NCBI GenBank assembly: GCA_013398615.1
Contig: VZSR01003807.1
Location: 39,497,378-39,561,377 of the forward strand
Reading direction: 5' to 3'
Source: Brachypodius melanocephalos
Lineage: Eukaryota; Chordata; Aves; Passeriformes; Pycnonotidae
Length of the DNA: 64,000 nt
Shown here in pieces: positions 38,801 to 50,247 of the stretch (positions are counted from its first letter, which is position 1; each line of letters starts with the position of its first letter). A program made the position numbers and the translations under genes. Below the pieces are notes generated by a model. The model saw only the letters and a list, made by a program, of their open reading frames with translations, was not told the origin of the DNA and made no database searches.

Positions 38801-40900
38801 ATGATCTCTGTTTGGACTTAAACTATATAAAGCCCTTAGTTGCCCTATCGTGCAAGAGTGATTACTGTAATCCAGCAGCATTACAATAATCACTCAAAAG
38901 TGACTGTCACAAACAAAAAGAAAACTCTTCCTAAATCTTTATTGTTCCAGATATTAACATAATCTTAATACCCTTTTGGACTAACATGACTGGTTACAAA
39001 TTTTCTTATTAGGAATTAGATTAGGATTGTCAGAATCACCAAATGGGAATGACACATATACTGAGAGATAAATTTCAGCATGCAAAGAAATATTAACTCT
39101 TATTTTCAAAGCAGTATTTCCAATTTTACTTGAGTACTTCTTTACAAAATAAAAAGAAGTGTAAAGAAAAAAAAAATCCAGATCAAATTATTTATCTGAA
39201 ACATTTAATTTTGGCTCATATGGTGAATTAAGAGTTAATTCATCCAACTGTTCTGATGATGTTACTATTTTGTTAGAGTTAAAAAAATAATTGTTTGGGA
39301 TATTTGAAACCTTAGGCTATTGATTCCCTGATTGCTAGAAATGTAAGCCGAATTATTTCATAAAGATTGCATTAAAACCCTTAATTATCCAAATTTTCAA
39401 TATGACAAAATACATTATCCTCAGCTGACATATGGAAAAATGAAGAAGAGAAGTAATCTTGAGAGAGGGCTGCTCAGGACAAATGAGTTAGTATTTCAGT
39501 GCAGATCAGGAAACAGTGTCTTTCCTGGTTTTGCTCACATGGTTTTATTCTTCAAGACTGAGATATCTCACACTGTTATACTGTCCTTCATTTGAGGCCA
39601 AAAAAATTGTTTAAATCAACGAGGTAGAGTGAAATCACAATAACAGGTAAAATAATGCTTCATTAGTTTAGTCTGTGCAGGTAGAGGAGAGTAAAGGCAC
39701 TGGCAGAGAAAGCTGACAGCAAAATTCTGGGATACGTAAAGAAATGCTCTGTTAAAGGAAAAGGTTCAAAGTCATAAACATTACTTCAAGCAGAATAAGA
39801 AAAATGCTCAGTTTTTGATTCTCTTTTAGTAAAGACTCTTGAAATCAGGAACAAAACCTGTTTTGAGAGGGGAAAATTCATTAACCTTACTACTGGCATG
39901 AAGCTTAAACTATCAAATAGAGACCAGAACTGAGCGTCAGATGAACTTAGCAAATCACTGCTGAGGTGGTATAATTCAGTATCATTTCAGTAAACATATT
40001 CGTTGAAATTTTTACTAAGAACCAAAGATAAAAAAGAGATCAGGTCTCAATTTTGATCTCACTGCATGAATAGCTGTGTGCTTTCTGAATACTAACAAAG
40101 CACACCTTGCAGTTAGTTTGACTTGCATACTTTTTAAATTATGTTGGTCTTGCACTTCTAAAAAAACCTGCATCCATTATGTCTAGTATGTAAACTAGCA
40201 TTAAAAATGCACATGGTTGAAATAAATTACATCAAAAAGAGAAAAAAATTGACTGTTCTGTTTGGGTGAACAAAAGTTTCTTCTTTTTCTGACAAATTAA
40301 TATTCTAAAACCTATGCAAGAAAGTTAAAAAATGCAGACTTTTTTTCAATAGAGTGTCTGTAAAGTGGGTGTTACAGTGAATGTGTTGGTGAAAGCCCAA
40401 CTACTTTTTCTACTTGAAATTTTCTCTGTATGGGATCATTTTTTACAGATGCCTAAAAGTGAGTAATTTTGTCTCAGGTGGCCACCTAGCTGCTTCCTGG
40501 AACCAACACCAAGAAATAGTCACCTCTGCAGAATGGCTCATCCAATTCAAAGAAATCTGTGTCTGAACTGTAGGGAAGGATTTGCTCTCTGAAGTATCCC
40601 TCCATCTTCATCTTGGTAGGGAGAATTTCATGGAAGTTCATATTTTAAGTTTTGGATGTCAGGAGTACTTCTCTTGAAGAATGAAGACTGAATGTATTTG
40701 TAATTCTTCATATAATCTCCAATTAAGGAAGTGAATTGTAGATTTGTGAGTAAAAGCTTTAATTTAGTTAGTTTTTTCACCTCTCTTTGGGAGACCAGAT
40801 TTGACAATTTTCATTCTACATTTCAAACAGCACTGGGAAAAATTTTAGCTTTACAAAGCACAAAATTATGTATTAGATAACAATATGCTTCCATCCCAAA
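29861..40900. other. Unique sequence with GC-richer islands
   Basis: No repeat family or named gene is seen. Homopolymers include A13 at 31806-31818, A12 at 35642-35653 and A16 at 37213-37228. GC-richer patches lie near 34000-34450, 36660-36960 and 38320-38700. The last two carry several overlapping ORFs on both strands without recognisable domains. Confidence 0.4.
33680..33940. promoter_or_regulatory. Candidate conserved noncoding element
   Basis: The stretch has a GATA-type site (ctttatctta), a ttaatatt core, cttaattggcac (NKX/homeodomain-like) and ttggccaggc, packed in ~250 bases without low-complexity sequence. It has the texture of a vertebrate enhancer. This is a judgement from motif content only, and conservation is not shown. 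Confidence 0.15.
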
Positions 40901-40995
40901 ATCACAGAAACACAGAATGGGTCAAGTTGGAACCAACCACAATCACCCTGTCCAACCTCCCTGCTCAAGCAGGGTCGTCCTAGAGCAAATTGCCC
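40901..40995 (-). mobile_element. CR1 LINE 3' terminus
   Basis: The plus strand reads atcacagaaacacagaatgg, gtcaagttggaaccaaccac, then ccaacctccctgctcaagca, gggtcgtcctagagcaaatt. This is the reverse complement of a CR1 tail of the 'ctgctcaagcagggtcatcctagagca' type. It is a short 5'-truncated copy. Confidence 0.9.
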
Positions 40996-43900
40996 CAACC
41001 AAACCCAAAGGAAAGCTAGTGGAAGTTACAAGAAATCTCTGTCTTTATCTGATCCCTAAGGTAACATTCTTTTGCAAGAAAAGAGCTGGCCAAAAAAACA
41101 AATGGAAATATAAATTCATATGTAGCCTAAATTTGTATATTAGCAAGATTTGTCATAAGGTAATATGAGTAAGAACATATATTTACCCTAATGAATTTTT
41201 GGTCTCTTTCTTTAAATGTCGTTACTGTATTTTAGCACTAGTAAAGCCCAGATCTAATTTGTTCAGAAGTCCAGTGTATTTTTAAAAGTTCTCAGTATTT
41301 ATATTGCAATAAGGATGTACAGTGCAATTTTACATTGCACTATTTCAAGAAATTTGAAGTATTTTGTATAGGAAAACTCTGTGTTGCAAAAGTTTGAAAA
41401 TGCTTTATAATCGTTTTTATACATAAAACAAAGGAAGAATAAGTCAAGCTGAATTATTTGTTCTGATTGTGACCATGTTTGTTGTTTTACCACTGGTTTT
41501 TATAATTTTTTAACCTGCCTCACAGATAAGAGATCCCTAATCACAAGCCAGTTCTCATAATACATCTCTCCTCTATCTGGACAACTTCAGTCCTAACAAT
41601 CCATGTCTTTTTAATGCTAAAGGAAGAAAAATATCTTAGCTAAAATCTAACTGTGTATGATAAAATGTTTTGTGCTTCCAAAATATACTGAATTGCATAA
41701 TTGAGATTTTTTTTCCCTATTATTTCAGAATTGGCATATAGTATTTATTGTAGGGAGGAAAAAAGGTTAGGTTAATAAGAGTTTTTCCTAATTGAAAAAA
41801 TATTCTTTTGAAGTTTCCTTTTTTTAAAAAAGGGGTTGATTTTAATATGAAGTCAAAACTAAAACAAAGTTTATATGTGTAAAAAAGAAAAAACTGCCAC
41901 CAGAGATCAGTTTATTAGGACATGAACTTTTACAGTAAAATGTAAAATGAACATTAATCAAATCTGATCTGTGCATAAATCTAATCATAACTCCATTCCA
42001 GTTATAGCTAAGTGGATGTACTATTATCAACTGAAGGTCTTTACAGATATCTGGCCTCTTTGCAGAACTTACATGTAGGGTATTTAAATCACAAGTCCTT
42101 ATTTCCTTGGACAGAGAAAGGGGTTGATAGGAACAGCTTATATACAAGTAAGTAGGTACTCCTGGAGATGATGCATAGATATCTAATAAAGGTGGATAAA
42201 GACTTTTCTGAAGTTGTTGTTACTTAATTTGAGCTACTCTCGATATTAAAAGGAATTATAAAGGAAGAAAAAGTCTTTAATTGACTTCTACATTTGTTCT
42301 TGCCTTTTATCAGGGCTTCCCTAAGGATAGCCACAACAGCAACACACCTCTCACCTGGTGAAAATAACTGAAAAGTATTGGTGCTGATCACATTTTAAAT
42401 AAAGGAGAGAGATGTTTTCACGATATCTTTTGGGCCACTGCCAAGGTGTTCTTAGAAACAAAAGTGGAGACTTTCTGTGACCTTAGTGATTTATTCAAGA
42501 GTTTTGCAAATATGAGTACCAGCGATGAGAAGACTGAAGTTTGTAGAACAATGCAGTTGACAACTTCTTCCATCAAGAAGTTATGAAGAGGGAAGGTAGA
42601 AGTGTCAAAAGCTGCAGAAGTTTCCAGGACAAGCTCTGTCCTATTTCATAAGCTGTGGATGGGATAAGGTACGTGCAAAAGCAGCAGGAGCCTCACAATT
42701 GAAAACTACCTACCCTAGAAAGCAGTTGCTGACAGTTTGTTGATGGTTTGCTAACTAGGTTGCTCAGATCCTGCATGGAAACTCAGCACTTGGCTTGTTC
42801 AGTACAGGCATAACAACTGAGTGGCTTGGCAAGGTCAGCCATGGTATCTTCCGAAAGGAAGAGCTGTTTCACAAAGTATTTTGGCTTTTTGTCCTTTAAT
42901 TTACTTCACATGTATAGAAATTTGAAATTTCATGATAACAAGTTGTGTCGAATGTCCTATGGCCCTATCTGGCTTGGATAGTTGTAAAGGCAAGTCATTC
43001 ATCTCAGCTGGGCAGCTGGCCAATCAGCAGCAACAACAGCTTCAGAAAAATCTGTATTCATATTTTGCTTCTTGGGTTCTAATTTAGACAGGAAAATAAA
43101 ATTTTGTGTCACACGCAGATATGTTAAGACTGATGAAAAAGAAAAATATAAAAAAGATTTTTAAAAAATTCTAATTATTTTGTGTGACAAAGCAGATAGT
43201 CATCTGCATTTGGGGGAGCTTCAGAGCTGGAATGAAAAAAAACAAGGTCTTTTATAGTGGTAAACAAGATTGGGAGGAACACTTCAGTTTTTGCTACCTT
43301 GATTCTTTCATAGTTCTGCTGCTGTGTTTTCTTCATGCCATATGTTCTTTAACTCAAACAAAGTAGGAAAGGTCATGAATTTCCCAACCTTTTGTTTTCT
43401 GAACCATTTACCCAAAAGTGTCAGGTGGCAGGTATCTCAATGTGACAATGTGACTCACCAGACTGGGAACGATAAGCAGCTGCAAATTATTATGATTTTG
43501 TGGCTTATTAGTGTTTGGTTACACATGACCCAGAATATTTTAAGCTATTAACCTATAGAGAATTGACACCTGTTGGGCTATGGTGGACACATCTTCAGTC
43601 AAGTGAGAAATTGCAGTGTCCTCACGTGCAGAGATCAGCATTGATAAGCAGTGCTGCGGCATCACCACTGAATGCTGTGAAACGAGATTTGATAGCCAAA
43701 GCCAGTACCCTAATAATACCCAAACTAACAGTTTTCAGCTTCCTATGATATTCTCATTATTGGAGCTCCAGGCTTTCTGTTCGTTTAGGAATTAGAAGAG
43801 CAAGTTTTCCTTTTGCATTGATTGGCATCTAATAACATAGTAGTGCCTGAAGCAGCCTCTAGTCAGGCATAACTATACAGGCTCGAGAATCAATTCAGCT

Positions 43901-44540
43901 GCCTGTTCCTATTAGCAAGAATTTAATATTTGTCAAGCACATATGGATGTGTTCTCATACACAGGCACACATCATGCTTTATGATTGCTTTTTTGGTAAA
44001 GAGATCAAAAAAAGGGGTAGAAATTCTAACTAGCTTTAAAAAGTATAACCCAACCAAATCAATGAAATGAGAAACAGAAAGAGAACAGCAAGGAAGAAAT
44101 AGGGTTCAGTGTTACAGTAAGAGGAACAACTCTGCCACTGTACTCAACAAAAACAATGAGCCCTATATGTTTACTATTAAATGCATAATAATTCATGGAT
44201 ACCCTTCAGATTTTAAACTGTCATTACACAAAATGAGGTTTGGTTGTAAAATAAATATAGGTTTGCAAAACAGATATAAGCTTTAGCTTGGTAGGCCAGT
44301 GGCTGGGAGTATGCTTTCTGTTCAGCTGTTAGGTCTGCCCTTGCCTCCTGGCGCACAACCAGCCTCACCCCAAGCATCCCAGCATCCCAAATCAGGGCCA
44401 GCTTTATAGGTATTTTCCATTTATCATGTTTTTTTCAAAGGAAAGGTATTTAATAGTTTTAACAAGGACTGTTCTGTGCCTGTTGATTAGAGAATGGGCC
44501 TGGACCTGTCTGATTTACTAGCATAGATATATACTTCTTG
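40996..44540. other. Unique AT-rich sequence, no gene seen
   Basis: No gene or repeat family is recognised. A ccaatcag CCAAT-type site lies near 43020, and a caggtggcag core resembling part of a CTCF site lies near 43422. Neither has supporting context. Confidence 0.4.
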
Positions 44541-44548
44541 AGATATAT

Positions 44549-44550
<2 letters not shown>

Positions 44551-44582
<32 letters not shown>
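44551..44582. repeat. (AT)16 microsatellite
   Basis: There are 32 bases of pure alternating A and T, preceded by the imperfect agatatatagat. Length polymorphism and cruciform formation are expected. It creates the alternating Tyr-Ile run seen in a minus-strand ORF, which is therefore not a gene. Confidence 0.95.
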
Positions 44583-44585
<3 letters not shown>

Positions 44586-44801
44586 TTAAATTTTTCCATG
44601 TACAGGTGGGACATGATATAGGACCTGTATTGTAGTAAAGACTGATTTAGCTTTGTAGCAAGTGCAAGATCATAGTGGTTCCAATGCTGAAGGGGTGATC
44701 TGAATATAGTCTGCCAATCTGTAGTTTCCTTCTGACAGTTTAGAGACTCAGAGAAATTCACAAGTGAATTTAGAGGTGTGCATGTTGGGTAATACTCCAG
44801 G

Positions 44802-44824
44802 AAAAAAAAAAAAATAAAAAAAAA

Positions 44825-44859
<35 letters not shown>
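44802..44859 (+). repeat. Long A-rich tract
   Basis: This is 58 bases of A with only two interrupting T residues, the longest near-homopolymer in the window. It could be an expanded microsatellite or the poly(A) end of a retrocopy. The ~200 bases upstream show no recognisable parent transcript. Confidence 0.9.
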
Positions 44860-44862
<3 letters not shown>

Positions 44863-47800
44863 GTTGTTAGTCTTGCTTTATTTCACTCAGCATTCTGGAA
44901 GAAAAACACATCCCAGGGGACATCTGAGGGATTCACAGTGAGTTGCAGTCTAAAGGCCTTTCCTAATCACTTTTCATGCATCCCGTAGAAATATATCCTA
45001 GGTACTGAAAATAATGTTTTGGCACGTTTTCATTTGATTTCACAAATTGTCAACCAATTTTAAATTTTTGGAGAAAGTTAATAATTTTTGCCTGAATGGA
45101 CCTTATTTTTAAAAAGGTTGTATATTACTGAACAGAAAAAGAACAGTTATTTTTTGTGTAAATGAAAGGTCATTTATGAGTATGAATCTCACCCTGGGCA
45201 GCTTGGAAATTTGTCTGCATGATGAATGGCATCCTTCTCAGGGCATTTCTCAATTTTTAGCGAACTGAGAGCAAGCAAAAGAACAACAGGACTTTATAAG
45301 ACCACCATCTTTTATTTTGAAAAGCATCCATGTTGTGACACAGATCAGTTTTGCTGAACAAAATAATTGATTATGAATATGATTGATGTACCTAATTTAA
45401 CTAATGGTTGGTTTATTTCAGGATAATGTTTACACAAATTATAATAACTTTCCAAACATCTTGCATCTCTTGCTTACTTCCTTTGAGGATCTTCAACTTC
45501 CCTCTGTTACAACAGTAATTGGGAACAAATCAGCAGGAAGGAAATATACTCCCTGGTTTAGCTAAGACTATAATGTTTGTTTAAGTTAGTGATGCGTGAG
45601 TGGTTTGCTAAAGATTAATTTTAAAGGTCACTTCCTACTTGGAAAGGAGCCTGTAATAAGATTTTCTTCAAGTGAAGAGAGCTTTCTCTTCAAAATTTCT
45701 ATTCTGGGTGGTCTGCTTTATTCTCAGCTCCCACAGAAGTCAATGGGAAGGGATGCTCCGTTGTCACCTGGGGACACTTCTGGCTCTTTGTGAAAACAAA
45801 GAGTGTGTTTCAAGGAGAGGAGGTAGGAATGGAAATATTGTACAGTTCATACCTATATAAAAAGGCCTTTACTGGTCTTGTTTGGACAAAAATAAAGAAT
45901 CTGGATCCTTTAATTATGTACAACCAGAAAGTATTAAATAAAGCTTTGAGAAAATGGATGAACTGGATAAGCTATCTCCCAAGTATTTTTCATATTTTAG
46001 GTGGAGGATAGCAGGAGGGTTCCGGTGGGTGTTTGTATCTCACTCTCACACTCATCATGGAAAACATTACTTCCTCCAATTAGCATTTGTATTTGTTTGG
46101 AAATGAATGAGCCTCACAGGAATGTGTAGCATATATTCATTGCAAGAAGGAGGGAATGAATTTTCAACATACTCAGATTTACAAAAAAAAAAAAAATCTT
46201 CTCCAGGGCATAGCTGGAAATTTTTTGAGTTAGTTTTTGAAAGAGTCAGAGCTGTTGAATGAGATTTAATCAGATATAAATTCTGAGATTCAGCTCAAAC
46301 GCTTTAGAAAAAGGGTTGATATAGTTAGGGCAGGTAAATCACAGTGACCCTGAAACTGTTGCATCATATATGTGTAGTACAGGAAAGGAACACAAAAGAA
46401 CCAAACTTTTTGTTTGGAGCAAAAAAAGGGCATTTCAGCAGTTATTGAGCACATGACAATTGGGGAGGCAATTGTAGGAAGCAAAAAATTCCAAACAGAG
46501 ATCAATCTGTAGTCAATATTTGCTCAAGTATTATCATAGTATTGTCTGCAACATCACAGGACTTAAATCAGTCTGCACACTGTATCCAAAATGCTGGATA
46601 TTGTGAGCACTCTTTTCTCTTCAATGGCAGTTTCTGTATTTCCCCTTCCAATGAATTGGACAGAGTGTGGTTCTTTCATAGATTTTTAGAGTATTTCACT
46701 CTCTCCAAGCATTATACAGGGAATTTTCATCCCTATGTCAGAACAGGTAATTGCTGGTAATTAAATGACATTTTGTAGTTGTGAACCTCAAATTTTCAAC
46801 ACCTAAGCCCATTTCAGACCTGGCTCTGAATAATTTTTGAAGTTAGGATTCAAATTATTTATCCGTTTCTCAAAGTACTATCTTTGCTCCAGTATTTTCT
46901 TACTATCTTAGAGGCTTGAATTTAACCTGACTTTTGAACTAAGGCGTGTTTGTACAACTTTGTACTTGCAATACTAGTTATGGACATAGTGACAGAGCTG
47001 TTGCAATAGAGAAGCCTTAAATTTTTGCAGTATGTCCATTTACCAAAATCAGTGAGTGTGTGTTGTGGATTATGTAATGTGTCTTCTATTGGCATGGGAT
47101 AGCTTTTTCAAGTCCCCACATTTCTCCTTGACCAATGGAATTATAGACTTTGTATTCTCAATCAAAATTCACAAACATTTTGTCACAAGAACGTGACTGA
47201 AAATTATAATAGTGGTCATAGCATTATAAAATGGAATGAAACATATATAAAGTCTCTGCTCAAGTAATGTTGGTAATATAACATATATAAAGTATATTGC
47301 TAACAAAAAACATATTATAGTGCTATAAATAAGTACATAAAGTATAGCGCTAAAAACACTATCTCCAGGAAGTTTAATTAGCCCCAAACTCATTGCTTTG
47401 AGAATAAGTGGGTTTATGTGCTGGAGATGCCAGAGCAATTCACTTGCACAGACCTAATTAGATGAATAGCATGTACAAAGCATCCAGTGCTGTGACAACA
47501 TCTAAGAATCTATGGTTTTGTTAAACAGCAGGAGTTTTATATAAAATTCTTCTATTTCCCATAATGAATTTGAATTCTGTCATGGAGGTATTTCACCTAA
47601 GGATGTAGCTGAGCCCCTGAAGGAGGTAACCTGCATATCAAAATACAGCCATGAACAGAAGGGCGTGCTGAAAAAATAGGGAACTGCATCATAATCTCGC
47701 ACCTGCACAGCACTTGGCACCAGCCCAAACCTCTGCATATGACAGTAATTCACTATTTCCTCTTGTCCTTCCTGCCCCAGAGCCCTTAATCTTGACCATT

Positions 47801-49544
47801 TGCATTCATCAGGCAGGAGATTATTCCTAGCCTGCACAGCAAAGGAAACATAAATAAATCTCACAACAACTAAAGCTGATCGTGAAAGTAGTTGTCTAAG
47901 CCTTTTCACCATTTATTACACAATAAGAGGATTCTACATCAGTGGTTCACTGTGTTTTGTAAGCTGTTATTACTCCTTCCCTACAAATCTTGTACCTAAG
48001 AACCTCTCTTCCCCAAATAGATACAAAGTCTGCTCAAACATGACAGGACACAATTATTAGTAAGGGAAATTTACTGTCTCCAATTTAAAACAGTTGAAAG
48101 TTATGGAAAAATATGGAAATCAAATGCTCTGTTAGCCACAGTTGTTGTTTCGATATTTTAAAATGTAATACACAAAAATATTTGACTACATTTGAAAACA
48201 TTGTATACAGTATGTGTGAGATTATTGTCTCAGACTGTAAATTTAAAATTTGTCATTATGAGATTTTTTTTTGTTCATTCACTCAGCAAATAGTCTGAAG
48301 CAGTAAATTTAAGTTTTGGGTTTTTATTTAAAAGAACATCCCATTCTGCAAGGAAAAAAACCCAACCACCTACTCTACTATTTCAATACACCTAATTTTT
48401 AGAAATCAATATAAAGCAGGTGAATGTGAACCCTGTCAGGGGAACATGAAAGTGACATGCCTGTCATTCACTGTCAACTAAATCTCCTCCATTAAATGCT
48501 AGATTTCCAGATGGAAGGAATGCTGAGTCATAATAAACAGCAAGAATCTGAAATAAGAGAAAGACTATTTCACATCTTATTCTGACATCTCAAAATTTAG
48601 ACAAGTGAAAAATATAATTAATTTTAAAGAACCACCATTTTTTTAACCCTGCAGCCTCATGTCTTCCTCGCTCTCTGACAGATTTCCTACTGGAAGTATA
48701 AACTGAATCAAAATCAAAACCTGAACTCGAATAATGAATAATGATGAGGTATCAATTCTTGTTGCCCAGACTGACTACTTTTCAGGGTAATAGTTTTTTA
48801 CATAATGACCTGCAAAAATATTTGTGTTTTTGCATAGATGGCAAATTCCAGCAAAGAGACAAAACTCTTCCACTCCCTTAAGTGGTTTGACAGGACCAAG
48901 AACATATTTGACAAAGCCTTGAGCCAAAGACCCTGGTGAGAAATAATTGTGCTAAACATTTTTGACTACTAGATTTTTTCAAAATTTTGAGTTAATTTGT
49001 TTATTCTTCTAATCAACAATCCTCTGCCTGCAACCCCCTTAGCCTGTCAGGGAGCATAAATATCTGCCCATCATGCTTTCAATGGCATTGCCATGGTGCA
49101 TCAGTGTAGGGATCCTCAGTTTTTGTCTGATATGAGTCAGATGCCATTAGCTCAACGGGAAAGGATCTTGACAGCTCGCTGCTTCCCGCAGGGGCTTTGC
49201 ACAGGGACAGGAGAAGCCCACAGCCAGACTGTGCAGGGGAAAGAAGTGATGTTATTCATCTCATGCATTTGTGGGCATGAAAGGGATTGTCTTGGACTGC
49301 CCTTAAGATTAGATTTTTTTCCACCAGAATGTAGGGTATTGTGTCAATTTAATTTCCTTATACAAATTTTGAAGGATTATATAAATCTGTTTTTCTGCAT
49401 TCAATTTTTAACAAAAATAAGAAAGGGCTCTGGAATTTGTGAAGATTATTAGCAGCATAAGGGTAAAAAAAGAACCGACATTCCCTCAGCTCCACCACAG
49501 CCTAAGTGAAGAAAATCGTTAATATCAGAGTTCAAAATACAGAA
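44860..49544. other. Unique AT-rich sequence, no gene seen
   Basis: Nothing is called. It includes an A14 run at 46183-46196. The 13-mer acatatataaagt occurs at 47241 and again at 47281, with a weaker copy near 47334. A 110-codon minus-strand ORF at 47580-47912 lacks recognisable motifs. Confidence 0.4.
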
Positions 49545-50027
49545 CTACAAGCTCTGCAGGGTTTGCTCAGCTGACAGCAAGAACATCCTGAGCATGTTTG
49601 TTCGAGGGAGAGGCAGTCTGCCACAGGAGATTAGCTTGTCAGCAGCGAGCAGACTACAGCCAAACAGTACAACATTTCCCTTCTCAATGTCCAGAAGAAA
49701 AGGATGCAGAGCGAGGGCAGCCGTGGCCACAATCATGCAGAGGTTGGTGCTCCGGGTCAGACTTCCCAGGGCTACAGGACACCAACTGCAGCAGGGCTGC
49801 CATAAGTGGGGCATTGCAGCTTGCTGCTCCGGCATGTCTGTCTGCTGAAAGTAATTTTTGTCAAAGACATGCTTTAAACATCCATTTTTTAGCATCTGCT
49901 TGTCAGTATTATGGTCCCACTTTAGAAAAAAGAGACGGGATACATGATGTACATATTCCAGTTCCACACCACATTTCTTCGACTCTTTAATCAAAGCCCT
50001 CTTACTGAAGACAGTGAAGTCAGCCAT
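49545..50027 (-). other. 160-codon unidentified ORF
   Basis: This ATG-to-TAG frame is the longest in the window that is not explained by a repeat. It lies in a GC-richer patch with more CpG than its surroundings. A good acceptor-like site (attactttcag) sits in frame just before a segment that contains a hydrophobic stretch (MIVATAALALHPFLL), so the second half could be a terminal exon. Against this, the opposite strand is also open for 130 and 84 codons in two frames, the cysteine-rich composition is odd, and I recognise no domain. Confidence 0.15.
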
Positions 50028-50172
50028 TTCTTTGTACCATTTCCTTAAATCCTGTTCTGCTCATTTTTCATTTAAGCTACGGTCAAAATTGTTTTCATTT
50101 TGCATTTTCTCATTGCCATTGCAGGAAACACATTTTGTCCCCAGAGATCCAGGACTTATTTTCCTCTCTTAC

Positions 50173-50247
50173 CTCACGAAACCTGACTCTACAATAATGC
50201 TTCAAGGAATGTTCCAGAGAGGCATCAAAACATGGGGGAGCTGGACT
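50173..50247 (-). other. Candidate internal coding exon
   Basis: This minus-strand interval of 75 bases is open in only one frame (25 codons, phase 0 at both ends) and ends in SLEHSLKHYCRVRFRE. It is bounded by a near-consensus donor (gtgag|gtaaga) and a moderate acceptor (actgctcag). It is one of the better splice-bounded intervals, but at this length chance is a real explanation. The product is unknown. Confidence 0.18.

Noticed and set aside
43416..43432. Possible CTCF site (caggtggcag core)
   Set aside because: Only half of the consensus is present. A match this short is expected by chance in 64 kb.
44459..44761. 100-codon minus-strand ORF with a Tyr-Ile run
   Set aside because: The run is the translated (AT)n microsatellite, and nothing else in it looks like protein.
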